Source of the DNA: Achromobacter sp. Root83
Lineage (GTDB): Bacteria; Pseudomonadota; Gammaproteobacteria; Burkholderiales; Burkholderiaceae_B
DNA: 64,000 bases
Direction of reading: 5' to 3'
Assembly: GCF_001428845.1 (NCBI RefSeq)
Contig: NZ_LMIU01000006.1
Location: 153,643-217,642, forward strand
Within the stretch, counting starts at the first letter, position 1, and each line of letters opens with the position of its first letter. The position numbers and the translations under genes are program-made. The notes below the pieces were generated by a model, which was given only the letters and a program-made list of their open reading frames with translations, was not told the origin of the DNA and made no database searches. Of this stretch, positions 43,744 to 53,291 are shown piece after piece.

Positions 43744-44783
43744 TGGCGCAGGAGAAGGACACAACGGCCAGGCTGTGCCGGCTGGACCTGTGGCTGAACC
43801 CCGTGTTCGACGAGATGATCGGCGCTGCGCCCGGCATCGCGCTGTCGGTGCTGCCCGCGCGCGGCGACGACGCCCGCACGCTTGCCGGCCTGAAAACGGC
43901 GCACGCCTATCACGTGTCCGCCGCCAAGGACGAGCTTCCCCGCCAGTGGTTCGTGAACGCCGACCTGATTGCGCAATGCCCGGAGCTGGTGTGCGTGTCG
44001 TCCGGCGGCGCGGGCTACGACACGGTCGACGTGGCCGCCTGCACGGCGGCCGGCATCGCGGTCGTGAACCAGGCCGGCGGCAATGCCGCGTCGGTGGCGG
44101 AACATACCTATGCGCTGCTGCTGGCCGTGCAGCGCCGCGTGGTCGAATCGCACAACCGCCTGCGCCACGACACGGGATTCACCCGCGAAGACCTGATGGG
44201 CCATGAGATCCATGGCGGCGTCATCGGGCTGGTGGGCATCGGCCAGATCGGCACGCGCGTCGCCCGCATCGCGCAAGGCTTCGGCCTGCGCGTCATCGCG
44301 CATGACCCGCTGCTGGACGCCGAGGCCATCCGCGCCCGCGGGGCGGAACCCGTGACGCTCGACGAGCTGCTGGCGCAATCCGATGTCGTGTCGCTGCATT
44401 GCCCGCTGGACGCCTCCACGCGCGGCCTGTTCGGCGCGCGCGCCTTTGCGGCCATGAAGCCGGGCGCGGTATTCATTTCGACCGCGCGCGGCGGCATCCA
44501 TGACGAAGCCGCGCTGTACGAGGCTTTGCGCGGCGGTCATCTGCGCGGCGCCGGCCTGGACGTCTGGCAACAGGAGCCGCCCCCGCGCGATGCCCCGCTG
44601 CTGGGCCTGGCCAATGTGGTCGCCACGTTTCACACGGCGGGCGTCACCCATGAAGCGCGGCGCAATGTCGCCCGCTCGTCGGCCACGCAACTGATCGCGA
44701 TGCTGCGCGGCGAACGGCCGCCGCAGCTCGTCAACCCCGAGGTCTGGCCTGTCGCCGCCGCACGCATCGCCACCCTGAAATAA
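43743..44783 (+). CDS. D-isomer-specific 2-hydroxyacid dehydrogenase
   Basis: 346 residues from the ATG at 43743, which overlaps the preceding stop (TGATG). NAD-binding Rossmann motif GLVGIGQIGTRVARIAQGFG, catalytic arginine in FISTARGGIHDE, glutamate in VWQQEPPPRDAPLL and histidine in FHTAGVTHEARRN. It interconverts a D-2-hydroxyacid and 2-oxoacid. With the L-specific FMN enzyme under the same regulator it could racemise or converge two stereoisomers of one substrate on a common 2-oxoacid, which the RraA-like aldolase could then cleave. Confidence 0.9.
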   Translation: MAQEKDTTARLCRLDLWLNPVFDEMIGAAPGIALSVLPARGDDARTLAGLKTAHAYHVSAAKDELPRQWFVNADLIAQCPELVCVSSGGAGYDTVDVAACTAAGIAVVNQAGGNAASVAEHTYALLLAVQRRVVESHNRLRHDTGFTREDLMGHEIHGGVIGLVGIGQIGTRVARIAQGFGLRVIAHDPLLDAEAIRARGAEPVTLDELLAQSDVVSLHCPLDASTRGLFGARAFAAMKPGAVFISTARGGIHDEAALYEALRGGHLRGAGLDVWQQEPPPRDAPLLGLANVVATFHTAGVTHEARRNVARSSATQLIAMLRGERPPQLVNPEVWPVAAARIATLK

Positions 44784-44826
44784 CAGCGCGGCACCAAGCC
44801 GCCGATCCCCCCAACGGAGACAACCC

Positions 44827-45816
44827 ATGCAACAACAATTCAAGCGCCGCACGCTGCGCACCCTGGCCGTCCTGCTGACCGGCGCCGCGCTTTACGGCGG
44901 CGCCGCCCAGGCGGCCGGCTATCCGGAACGCCCCATCAACCTGATCGTGTCCTACGGACCCGGCGGCGGCACCGACCTGGTGGCCCGGATGATGGCGCCC
45001 TTCCTGCAGAAATACCTGGGCGGCGACGCGCGCATCGTGGTGCTGAACCGTCCTGGCGCGGGCGGCGCCATCGGCTTCACCGAGCTGGCCCGCGCGCAAC
45101 CCGACGGCTACACCATCGGCTTCATCAACACCCCCAACCTGCTGACCATCCCCATCGAACGCAAGTCCAACTTCACGTGGCAGAGCTACGACCTGCTGGG
45201 CAACCTGATCGACGATCCCGGCGCGTTCACCGTGCTGAACGACAACAAGCTGAAAACCCTGGCCGACCTGTCCGCCTACGCCAAGCAGAACCCCGGCAAG
45301 GTCACCGTGGGCACCACCGGCACCGGATCCGACGACCACCTGGCCATGCTGCGTTTCGAGCGGGCGTCGGGCACCAAGCTCAGCCACATCCCGTACAAGG
45401 GCGCGGGCGAGGTCCGCGGCGCGCTCGCGGGTGGCGAGATCACCATCGGCGCCATCAACGTGGGCGAAGCGCTGCAGTACCAGAAAGGCGGCACGCCGCT
45501 GCGCTTCCTGGGTCAGATGGGCAAGACGCGCTCGGCGTCGCTGCCGGACGTGCCCACGTTCAAGGAACAGGGATTCGACTTTGAACTGGCGTCGCTGCGC
45601 GGCCTGGCCGCGCCCAAGGGGCTGCCGGACGACGTGCGCGTGAAGCTGGTGGACGCCGTGAAGCGCACGGTGGACGATCCGGCGTTCCAGGCCAAGGCCA
45701 AGGAGATGTTCGCGCCGCTGCGCTACCTGCCGCCGGCGGACTACGCCAAGGAGCTGGCGGCCGGCGAAAAGGAATTCCAGCAGTTGTGGAAAGACGCGCC
45801 CTGGCTGGACAAATAA
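44827..45816 (+). CDS. Bug-family (TctC) periplasmic solute receptor of the hydroxyacid operon
   Basis: 329 residues. Signal peptide ends YGGAAQA. Bug motifs are AGYPERPINLIVSYGPGGGTD, here VVLNRPGAGGAIGFTELARA, HIPYKGAGEVRGALAGGEIT and SLPDVPTFKEQGFDFEL. GGAG 9 nt before the ATG and 43 bp after the dehydrogenase stop place it third in the operon. It probably captures the hydroxy- or oxo-carboxylate degraded by its neighbours. No TctAB membrane genes accompany it. Ends at a strong terminator. Confidence 0.92.
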   Translation: MQQQFKRRTLRTLAVLLTGAALYGGAAQAAGYPERPINLIVSYGPGGGTDLVARMMAPFLQKYLGGDARIVVLNRPGAGGAIGFTELARAQPDGYTIGFINTPNLLTIPIERKSNFTWQSYDLLGNLIDDPGAFTVLNDNKLKTLADLSAYAKQNPGKVTVGTTGTGSDDHLAMLRFERASGTKLSHIPYKGAGEVRGALAGGEITIGAINVGEALQYQKGGTPLRFLGQMGKTRSASLPDVPTFKEQGFDFELASLRGLAAPKGLPDDVRVKLVDAVKRTVDDPAFQAKAKEMFAPLRYLPPADYAKELAAGEKEFQQLWKDAPWLDK

Positions 45817-45845
45817 GACTGGACCAGCAAGGCTGGACCAGTAAC

Positions 45846-45875
45846 GCAAAAACGGGCCCGAGGGCCCGTTTTTGC
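45846..45875. terminator. Bidirectional terminator
   Basis: GCAAAAACGGGCCC and GGGCCCGTTTTTGC are perfect complements, giving a GC core flanked by A and T runs, so it can stop transcription from both the Bug operon and the convergent DUF4189 gene. Confidence 0.92.
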
Positions 45876-45894
45876 TGGCGACCGTTGCGCGATC

Positions 45895-46731
45895 CTAGTT
45901 CGGCTTTTCGTCCTCGCCCGCATAGCCATCCATGTAGGCACGGCCCGAGCAGCGCACCATGGCCACGCAGGCCGGATTGCCGGTCTTGGCTGTGCAGGCG
46001 GCGCGGGATTCGTCGCGTGCCGTCTTCGGGTCGGGGTTGAGCGCCGTGAAGCTGGTGCCGCGGCCCTTCGTGCCCTTGGCCCAGGCCAGGCCGACGCAAC
46101 TGTCGGTGTAGGTCAGGACCTTCTTGCAGCCCTTGCAGTCGTCCCATTCCAGCAGTTGCGACAGCGCGTCTTTTTCGTTGGGATAGCCGTCCGAATACAC
46201 CAGGTCGCCCGTGTCCTTTTCGGCGATGGCGCCCCAGTACTCGCGCTGGTTCAGCTTGGCGGACAGGGCTTCCAGTTCGGCGGGCTTGGCGCGCGCCGGC
46301 GCCTGCATGTCCGCGGCGCTGTAGCCCGGGCCCACGCACAGCGGCATGGTGGTCAGGCGGCATTTGCCGTCGGGGCTGGCGGCCGTGCAGCGGCGGATGG
46401 CCTTCTTGGCCGCCATCTCGGGCGACACGCTGTTGCCCGGGAACAGATCCTGCACCGAGTTGCGCGCATAGACCATGCAACTGTCGGAGAACCAGCTCAG
46501 CTTCTTGCAATCCTTGCCGCCGGCTTTGCGGCATTCGGCCACGGCCGCGGCCTCGGCTTCTTTTCCATCGGTCTCGGGCAACGCCCAATAGATCTTTGAA
46601 TGCTTGCCGTCGGTGGCGATGCCCCCAAAGAGTTGTTCGGCGGCATGCGCAGCCGGAGCCGTCAGCCCGGACATCAGGGCCAGCGCGGCAAATGCGGCGC
46701 GAATCAGGGGAAGAAAACGGGCAGGCATCAT
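45895..46731 (-). CDS. Periplasmic protein with two DUF4189-type domains
   Basis: 278 residues. Signal peptide to about residue 30 (TAPAAHA). Two related halves follow, about 32-135 and 165-275. Each has a start like FGGIATD..KIYWALPE / WGAIAEKDTGDLVYSDGYPN, a central Cys-rich C..CKK..(W/Y).DSC segment (KDCKKLSWFSDSC; KGCKKVLTYTDSC), and a second cysteine pair near the end. The duplicated cysteine spacing predicts several disulfides and so a periplasmic location. DUF4189 has no established function. It is monocistronic. Confidence 0.8.
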   Translation of the reverse strand: MMPARFLPLIRAAFAALALMSGLTAPAAHAAEQLFGGIATDGKHSKIYWALPETDGKEAEAAAVAECRKAGGKDCKKLSWFSDSCMVYARNSVQDLFPGNSVSPEMAAKKAIRRCTAASPDGKCRLTTMPLCVGPGYSAADMQAPARAKPAELEALSAKLNQREYWGAIAEKDTGDLVYSDGYPNEKDALSQLLEWDDCKGCKKVLTYTDSCVGLAWAKGTKGRGTSFTALNPDPKTARDESRAACTAKTGNPACVAMVRCSGRAYMDGYAGEDEKPN

Positions 46732-47036
46732 CGTCGGTTACCGGATCGAGTGGATTTAGCGGGGACGATCTTAGCAAACCGCGTCCCGGCTCTGTCCCTC
46801 TATGCCCAGACCGCCCAGGCATATTGAGTAACAAATTTCACAAGCCGCAGATGCAAGCTGGCCCCGATTTCCGGTAAAAATGTCGGACTTTCTTAAGCAT
46901 GACGTAAGCGGGAAGCGCGGTGTAGCCAGAACATCCCCTCACATCCCGCAACTCTACCGTCACGAAAAGACACAATAGCGTTCGGATCTTCAGGCTTGCC
47001 CTTCACGGGCTGCCCCGGTCCGGCCCGCCACGGAGC
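46732..47036. other. Divergent intergenic region
   Basis: About 305 bp between the DUF4189 gene and the lipoprotein gene. It is AT-richer around 46825-46915 and must hold both promoters. I see no repeat, RNA gene or open frame I can support. Confidence 0.5.
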
Positions 47037-47618
47037 ATGGATCGCGCAATGCAGTCGCCACAGCAAAAACCCCGCCTTTTCAAGCCATTCCTGCGCCCGG
47101 CTTGCCTGATCCTTGTCACCGCCGGCCTGGCCGGCTGCGCGCCCATGCCCACTGGCGGCAGTTCCACCATGCCGTCGCTGGGCCAGCTATTCAAGTCTGG
47201 CCTGTCGTTTTCCCCCAGCGTGAACGTGGCCAAGAACATGGAAGGCCGCTCCATCAACGACGCCATCGCGGCGTTGGGCGAACCGTCCAAGAAGCGCCCC
47301 ATCGGCAACACGATGGAGCTGGAATGGTCGGACTTCCAGAGCGCCCCCTACACGGAATGGGTGGTCGACGGCAGCAGCCAGCAGGTCGTGGGCATGATCG
47401 CCGCCACCAACACCACGGCCGCCACCCCGGTGTTCCAGACGAACACCACCGGCCACTACGCCAACCGCAGCAGGGTCTACGAGTGCAAGGTGCTGATGCG
47501 CATGCAGGACAGCGTCATCGTCGACACCAGCGTCGACGGCAATGTGTGTCCTGAATTCATCGGCGCCCTGCGTAAATGGGCGGGCGAAGCCGAGGCCAAG
47601 AACTACGTCGTGAAGTGA
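47037..47618 (+). CDS. Putative lipoprotein of unknown function
   Basis: 193 residues. Signal region ends in lipobox GLAGC (C34), after which APMPTGGSS forms a short linker. The mature domain has a segment SINDAIAALGEPSKKRPIGN, resembling SmpA/OmlA-type small envelope lipoproteins in having a predicted helix then beta strands (MELEWSDFQSAPYTEWVV), and one cysteine pair (YECKVLM, GNVCPEF). The ATG at 47037 has GGAG very close upstream; the ATG at 47049 is an alternative giving a more usual signal peptide length. Assignment to a family is uncertain. Confidence 0.7.
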   Translation: MDRAMQSPQQKPRLFKPFLRPACLILVTAGLAGCAPMPTGGSSTMPSLGQLFKSGLSFSPSVNVAKNMEGRSINDAIAALGEPSKKRPIGNTMELEWSDFQSAPYTEWVVDGSSQQVVGMIAATNTTAATPVFQTNTTGHYANRSRVYECKVLMRMQDSVIVDTSVDGNVCPEFIGALRKWAGEAEAKNYVVK

Positions 47619-47622
47619 AGAA

Positions 47623-47648
47623 CGGGGCGCCGCGCGGGCGCCTTCTTC
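47623..47648 (+). terminator. Weak hairpin after the lipoprotein gene
   Basis: GGCGCC (47626-47631) and GGCGCC (47637-47642) are self-complementary arms with a 5-nt loop and two G-U extensions, followed by CTTCC rather than a T run. Possible weak terminator. Confidence 0.35.
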
Positions 47649-48004
47649 CGGCTTTCTCGATGCGGATACCGTCATCCAGACGCGATGGCGGTTTGGCTCG
47701 CGGCGCAAAATCAATGGAAAACAAAACGCCGCTTACGCGTGCCAACACGGAGTCTTTGCACGCCAATTTCTTCGATTGGCCCGCAATTCGACCCACATCC
47801 GCCCACTACCCGGGCTGACTGCGGGTTCCGGCGCCTGAACTTTTCCGGGCGTTCGGTTACTCACGCCGAGTCACGTCTCACCAATCAATACACACCGGCT
47901 CTCCCCGACCCGCTACTCATGGCGGTCGGCGCTGAGCGAGCCGCTGGCGCGGCCGGGTCCATTCCAGGAATGCCCGGCGCGGCCGCCCCCGAGAGGAGTT
48001 CGTC
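47649..48004. other. Promoter region of the large autotransporter
   Basis: About 355 bp with no gene I can support. AGGAG lies 6 nt before the TTG start at 48005. No clear operator was seen. Confidence 0.45.
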
Positions 48005-51000
48005 TTGAATCATGTCTATCGCCTGGTATGGAACCGCAAACTGCGCGTCTGGCAGGCCGCGTCGGAATTGGCCTCGCAATCGCGGGGCGGACGCTCAAGC
48101 GCGCCAGGCGGCGCGGCCGCGAAAGCGCCTCGCCAGGCGCTCTGCCTGGCGCTGACGATCGGCCTGTCGGTGCTGAGTTCGGCGGTTCATGCCGCATGCA
48201 CCCAGACGGGCGTGCTGGTGACATGCACCGGAGGGCTGGACCCGCTTCAGCCTGACTATTCCAATCCCGCCGACGATCTCCTCGTCCGGGTGGAACAGAA
48301 CGCTATCGTAGGGGCGCCGGAGAACGGTCCGGGCTGGGCGATGTCCCTTGACGGCAGCAATGTGCAGCTTACCAATAGCGGCATCATCGACGCCGGCGCG
48401 GGCGGCGTCCCCACTTATGTTTCGGGCGGCGCGCACATCGGCAATGCCGCCTCCCAGAGCATTTCCTTCGTCAACACGGCAACGGGCCGGCTGGGCGGAA
48501 CCACGGGTTCCGGTGGCATCCTGCCCAACCTGCAAGGCATGGCCCTGGCCGTACAGAACGGAACCGGGGGAGTCAGCCTTCTGACCAATGCAGGCACGAT
48601 CATGAGCCAGCCGATCGCGGACGTCTCGGTCCAGCAGCCGGACATTCCCGTTATCGCCGTGACAGGCGGCGGCCGCGCGGAGTTCGTCAATGAAGCCGGC
48701 GGCCTGATCACCGGCCGTATCGCGTTCGAGGCCTCGGGCACGGCCGGGACGGGACACAGTTTCGTCAATGCGGGAACCATCACGGGCGGCGTTTCCCTGG
48801 GCAAAGGCGGCGATAACACCTTTACCGCCGTGTCCGGGTCCCTGTTCCGCGCGGGCAACCATTACGCGACGCAGGACCTGGAAGTCACTGGAATGCCGAG
48901 GATAAGCTTTGCCCCGCCCGGGAAGGTGGACGGCGGCCTGGGCGGCAACAACACGCTGGTGCTGCAGAATGTCCTGCCCTCGCAGGGCACGGGCAGCGGC
49001 ACCAGCGGCACGAGCACCGCAGTCTCGGGCGATACCTACATCAACTTCCAGAACCTGCGCATCAACAGCGGCACGTGGGACCTGACGGGCGCCCGGGTGG
49101 CCAATAACGGCACTGTCGAGTTGAATGGCGGCCTGGTGAACCTGGGCAACAGCGCCGTGATCGGCACGGGGCAGATCAAAGCCAATGGCGGCGCCCTCTC
49201 CGTGGCCAGCGGCATGACGCTCAGCAACGCGTGGGTGCTCGGCGCCGGAGGCCTCACGGTGACGGGCAACAGCCCCGTCACGCTTGCCGGCACGATGTCC
49301 GGTACGGGCGGCCTGACGCTGAACGGAACGGGCACCGTGACCCTGACCGGCGTCAACATCTATGCCGGCGCCACCAACGTCTCGGCGGGCACCCTCGCGC
49401 TCGGGGCGGCGGGCAGCCTGCCGGTGAGCCTGGTGAGCGTGGCATCCGGCGCCACGCTGGACCTGACGGCTGCCAGCAGCCAGACGCTGCGCGCGCTGGG
49501 TGGCACGGGCGGCAACGTTCGATTGGGCGTGAATCCGCTGACCTTGAACGGCACCACGGCCGGCACCTATTCCGGCGTCATTTCCGGGGTGGGTGGCCTT
49601 GTCAAGGCGGGTGCCGAAACGCAGATCCTGAACGGCGCCAACACGTTCACGGGCGGCCTCACGGTCAACGGCGGCACGCTGGCCCTGGGCTCGACCGGCA
49701 GCCTGGCGGCGAACTCGGCGGTCACCGTCAATACCGGCGGCACGTTCGACGTGTCCGCAGCCCCGGCCATGGCGCTGGGATCGCTGAGCGGCAGCGGCGG
49801 TAGGGTCGAACTCAGCAACCGTGTTCTGGGCGTCGGCAGCGGCACCTATGCGGGTGTGGTCGCAGGCACGGGCGGCATCAGCAAGTCCGGCGCCGGCACG
49901 CTGACGCTCAATGGCGCCAATACCTATACCGGCATCACCCTGGTAGCGGCGGGCGCGTTGCGCATCGGGGGCGACGCCTCCCATTCGGCGGCCAGCGTCA
50001 GCAGCAGCGAGATCATCGTGGGCAGCACGGCGTCGCTGGGCGGCTTTGGCCAAGTCAACGGCAATGTCACCATCCAGGCGGACGGCAGCCTTGCTCCAGG
50101 CGATCCCGGCGGCGTATTCACCATCAACGGCAACCTGACCATGGAGCAGAACAGCCGGGCCGACTTTGCTTTCGGCACGCCCGGGGCTGGCAATACCGCC
50201 GGGGCGGGCCATAGCGTGACGGTCAACGGCAACGTCATTTTGAGCGGCGCGGTATTGAACAGCGCCGACGCGGGCGGCTACGGGGTGGGCTTGTACCGGC
50301 TGTTCGACTACACGGGAACGCTGTCCCTTTTGAACGGCGGCATCGTGCCCGCCATGGGCCAGACAATCCAGGTCTTGTCCCTGTCCAAACAGGTCAACCT
50401 GATCAATACGGCAAGCCTGGAACTCAATATCTGGAACGCTAACGGCCTCGCCACCCCGACCCAGCTGGGCGGCGGGTCAGGCACTTGGTCGCGCACCAAC
50501 GCCAACTGGACCGATGCCACGGGCAGCCTGACGGCGTCGCGCCAGCCCGCCGATGCTTTCGCCCTCTTCGGCGGCGCCGCCGGCACGGTCGACGTGGACG
50601 CGACCGCGGGCGCGATCACGGCCAAAGGCATCCAATTCGCCAGCGACGGCTACCATCTGACGGGCGACCCGCTGGAAGTGGCGGGAACCACGCCGGGCTT
50701 GCTGGGCGAAGTGCGCGTGGGCGACGGCAGCCTGGCCTCCGCATCGTGGACCGCGACCATCGACAACGTGCTTACGGGCGCGGGCATCAATAAGACGGGG
50801 CTGGGCACGCTGGTGCTGACGGGCGCGAATGTCCACACCCAGGCCACACGCCTGAGCGCGGGCACGCTGTCCGTATCCAGCGACGCCAGCCTGGGAACTC
50901 CTCTTGCCGCGCTGGACTTCCAGGGCGGCACGCTGCGGGTGACCGGCACGGGCTTCCAGAGTACCGCGCGGAGCATCAGCCTGGGCACCGCCGGCGGCGG

Positions 51001-53176
51001 ATTCGACATCGCAGATGCCGGCAACACCTTCACCGTCGCGCAGTCGCTGTCCGGCGGCGGCAGCCTGGCCAAGCTGGGCACGGGCACGCTCGTGCTGACC
51101 GGCAGCAACACTTACGCGGGGGGCACCGCCGTCCGGGCCGGCACGCTGCAGGTGGGCGATGGCGCCCTTTCCGGCAGCATCGCCGGCAACGTCGCCATCG
51201 ACAGCGGCGGCACGCTGGCCTTCAAGCGCAGCGACCGCGTGGTCTTCGGCGGCGACGTGAGCGGCGCGGGCGCATTGCGCCAGTCCGGCACGGGCACGCT
51301 GGTGCTGACTGGCCAGAGCACGTTTACCGGCGTCACGACCATTGATTCCGGCACGCTGCAGGTCGGCGACGGCGGAACATCGGGCGCCATCTCGGGCAAC
51401 ATCGTCAACAACACCAGTCTCGTCTTCAACCGCTCGGACGATGCCAACTACGCTGGCGCCCTTACAGGCGCGGGCGCGACGACCAAGCTGGGCGCGGGCT
51501 CGCTGGCATTCACGGGCGACAGCAGCGCCTACACCGGCGCTATGCAACTGTCGGGCGGCACGCTGCAGGTGGACGGCCAGCTCGGCGGCCAGGTTCTGGC
51601 CGAGGCCGGCACGACGCTGACCGGCACCGGCACGCTGAATAGCGCGACCATCGCTGCGGGCGCCACGCTGGCGCCGGGCAATGCGGCCTCGCCCTTTGGC
51701 CAGATGCGCCTGCTGGGCGACCTGAACTTCAAGCCGGGCGCCATCTACCGCGTCGCGACCGCCGCGGACGGCCAGCACAGCAGCGTGCACGTCGCCGGCA
51801 CGGCCAATCTGGCCGGCACCGTCGTACAACTGGGTCAGAACGGCAATTACGCCCCCTCGACCACGTACGGCATCCTGACGGCGGACAATGGCGTGCAAGG
51901 GCGTTTCGACGCCGTCTCCAGCAATCTCGCGTTCCTGACGCCCTCGCTGTCCTACGGCACCAATAAGGTCGACCTGGTGGTCAACCTGAAAGACGTCGAC
52001 AATGGCAATGGCGGCGGCACGCGGCCCATCGAATTCGCCGACGCGGCCTACACCGGCAACCAGCGCGCCGTCGCCCGGGCGCTGCAAAGCCTGCCCACCA
52101 ACAGCGCGCTCTACCGGCACGTGCTTAACCTGCCCAACGACGCGCCGGCCGCGGCCTTCAACGCGCTGTCCGGCGAGTCCCACGCCAGCGCCGTGTCCGG
52201 CCTCCAAAGCGTATCCAACACCTTCACCCAGGCGCCCATGACGCGGCTGCGCGCCAATCTCAATGCGGGCTGGATGCCTGGCGTGCCGACCGCCCAATTG
52301 GGCCTCGGCGATGCCGCCGCCCTGCCCCGCTCGGCGGCGCAACCGCTCTGGACGCAGGTCTTCGGCAACTGGACCACCCTGGGCGGCGACAGCAACACCG
52401 CCAAGACGACCCAGTCGGACGCCGGCGTCACCATCGGCGGGGACCAGGCCATCGGCGGCGGGTGGCGCCTGGGCGGCGCCGTGGGCTACACCAACAGCCG
52501 CAGCCGCACCAGCGACCGCGCGTCCAGTTCCGAAGCGGACAACTACAGCGTGACGGTCTATGGCGGCAAGGCCTTCGAGGCCGGCGCCGGCAAGATCAAC
52601 CTGAGCCTGGGCGCGGCCTATACCTGGCACGATCTGGACACTCAACGCAGCACGGCCGCCGCGGGACTCGATCAGACGCTGAAAGCCAGCTATGGCGCCA
52701 GCACCGGCCAGGTGTTCACCGAACTTGGCTATGCGGTGCCGCTGAACGACCGCGTCACGCTGGAACCCTTCATCGGCGCGAACTACAGCGACCTGCGCAC
52801 GCGCGGTTTCTCCGAGACGGGCGGCGACGCGGCATTGCGCGGCGAAAGCGGCAGCAACAGCGTCACCACTACCACGCTGGGCCTGCACGCGCTGACCACC
52901 TTCGAAAGCGCCGGCGCGCGTGGCCATGTGCACGGCACGCTGGGCTGGCGCCATGCCTTCGGCGACCTGAACCCGGCAAGCACCCTGTCCTTCGTCCAGG
53001 GCAGCGAGTCATTCACGGCCACCGGCGCGCCGATCGCGCGCGACGCGGCGGTGATCGAACTGGGCGTCGGCATCGAGGTCAGCAAACGCACCACGGTGGG
53101 CGTGATCTACGGCGGCCAGTTCGGCCAGGGCAACCGCCAGAACGCCGGGACGCTGGATGTGCGCTACCGGTTCTGA
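48005..53176 (+). CDS. Large autotransporter with ESPR signal and PATR repeats
   Basis: 1723 residues from a TTG start with AGGAG 6 nt upstream. The start is fixed by the extended signal peptide region NHVYRLVWNRKLRVWQAASE, a motif nearly invariant in large type V proteins, followed by a conventional signal ending SSAVHA. The passenger is a beta-helix with at least six passenger-associated repeats of the type KTGLGTLVLTGANVHT / GTLQVGDG. From about residue 1440 (LWTQVFGNWTTLGGDSNTAK) the C-terminal 12-strand barrel follows and ends in RYRF. Likely a surface adhesin or biofilm factor. The 3' end merges into a 41-bp tandem repeat. Confidence 0.92.
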   Translation: MNHVYRLVWNRKLRVWQAASELASQSRGGRSSAPGGAAAKAPRQALCLALTIGLSVLSSAVHAACTQTGVLVTCTGGLDPLQPDYSNPADDLLVRVEQNAIVGAPENGPGWAMSLDGSNVQLTNSGIIDAGAGGVPTYVSGGAHIGNAASQSISFVNTATGRLGGTTGSGGILPNLQGMALAVQNGTGGVSLLTNAGTIMSQPIADVSVQQPDIPVIAVTGGGRAEFVNEAGGLITGRIAFEASGTAGTGHSFVNAGTITGGVSLGKGGDNTFTAVSGSLFRAGNHYATQDLEVTGMPRISFAPPGKVDGGLGGNNTLVLQNVLPSQGTGSGTSGTSTAVSGDTYINFQNLRINSGTWDLTGARVANNGTVELNGGLVNLGNSAVIGTGQIKANGGALSVASGMTLSNAWVLGAGGLTVTGNSPVTLAGTMSGTGGLTLNGTGTVTLTGVNIYAGATNVSAGTLALGAAGSLPVSLVSVASGATLDLTAASSQTLRALGGTGGNVRLGVNPLTLNGTTAGTYSGVISGVGGLVKAGAETQILNGANTFTGGLTVNGGTLALGSTGSLAANSAVTVNTGGTFDVSAAPAMALGSLSGSGGRVELSNRVLGVGSGTYAGVVAGTGGISKSGAGTLTLNGANTYTGITLVAAGALRIGGDASHSAASVSSSEIIVGSTASLGGFGQVNGNVTIQADGSLAPGDPGGVFTINGNLTMEQNSRADFAFGTPGAGNTAGAGHSVTVNGNVILSGAVLNSADAGGYGVGLYRLFDYTGTLSLLNGGIVPAMGQTIQVLSLSKQVNLINTASLELNIWNANGLATPTQLGGGSGTWSRTNANWTDATGSLTASRQPADAFALFGGAAGTVDVDATAGAITAKGIQFASDGYHLTGDPLEVAGTTPGLLGEVRVGDGSLASASWTATIDNVLTGAGINKTGLGTLVLTGANVHTQATRLSAGTLSVSSDASLGTPLAALDFQGGTLRVTGTGFQSTARSISLGTAGGGFDIADAGNTFTVAQSLSGGGSLAKLGTGTLVLTGSNTYAGGTAVRAGTLQVGDGALSGSIAGNVAIDSGGTLAFKRSDRVVFGGDVSGAGALRQSGTGTLVLTGQSTFTGVTTIDSGTLQVGDGGTSGAISGNIVNNTSLVFNRSDDANYAGALTGAGATTKLGAGSLAFTGDSSAYTGAMQLSGGTLQVDGQLGGQVLAEAGTTLTGTGTLNSATIAAGATLAPGNAASPFGQMRLLGDLNFKPGAIYRVATAADGQHSSVHVAGTANLAGTVVQLGQNGNYAPSTTYGILTADNGVQGRFDAVSSNLAFLTPSLSYGTNKVDLVVNLKDVDNGNGGGTRPIEFADAAYTGNQRAVARALQSLPTNSALYRHVLNLPNDAPAAAFNALSGESHASAVSGLQSVSNTFTQAPMTRLRANLNAGWMPGVPTAQLGLGDAAALPRSAAQPLWTQVFGNWTTLGGDSNTAKTTQSDAGVTIGGDQAIGGGWRLGGAVGYTNSRSRTSDRASSSEADNYSVTVYGGKAFEAGAGKINLSLGAAYTWHDLDTQRSTAAAGLDQTLKASYGASTGQVFTELGYAVPLNDRVTLEPFIGANYSDLRTRGFSETGGDAALRGESGSNSVTTTTLGLHALTTFESAGARGHVHGTLGWRHAFGDLNPASTLSFVQGSESFTATGAPIARDAAVIELGVGIEVSKRTTVGVIYGGQFGQGNRQNAGTLDVRYRF

Positions 53177-53291
53177 ACCTTGGGTTCGGGCCCGTGGCGC
53201 GATCGTGTCGGTTCTGAACCCGGGGTTCGGGCCCGAGGCGCGAGCGTACCGCTTCTGAACCCGGGGCTCAGGCCCCGGGCGCGAGCGTCCG
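53169..53291. repeat. Three tandem copies of a 41-bp unit at a convergent gene junction
   Basis: Copies at 53169-53209, 53210-53250 and 53251-53291. Each begins with G(G/C)TTCTGAACC and contains a hairpin (GAACCCGGGGTTC-like) plus the palindrome CGGGCCCG. Copy 1 includes the final Arg-Phe-stop of the autotransporter and copy 3 covers the last codons of the convergent PepSY gene. No spacers occur between copies. Confidence 0.9.

Noticed and set aside
53169..53291. Possible CRISPR or attachment site
   Set aside because: Contiguous 41-bp units with no spacers and no integrase gene nearby.
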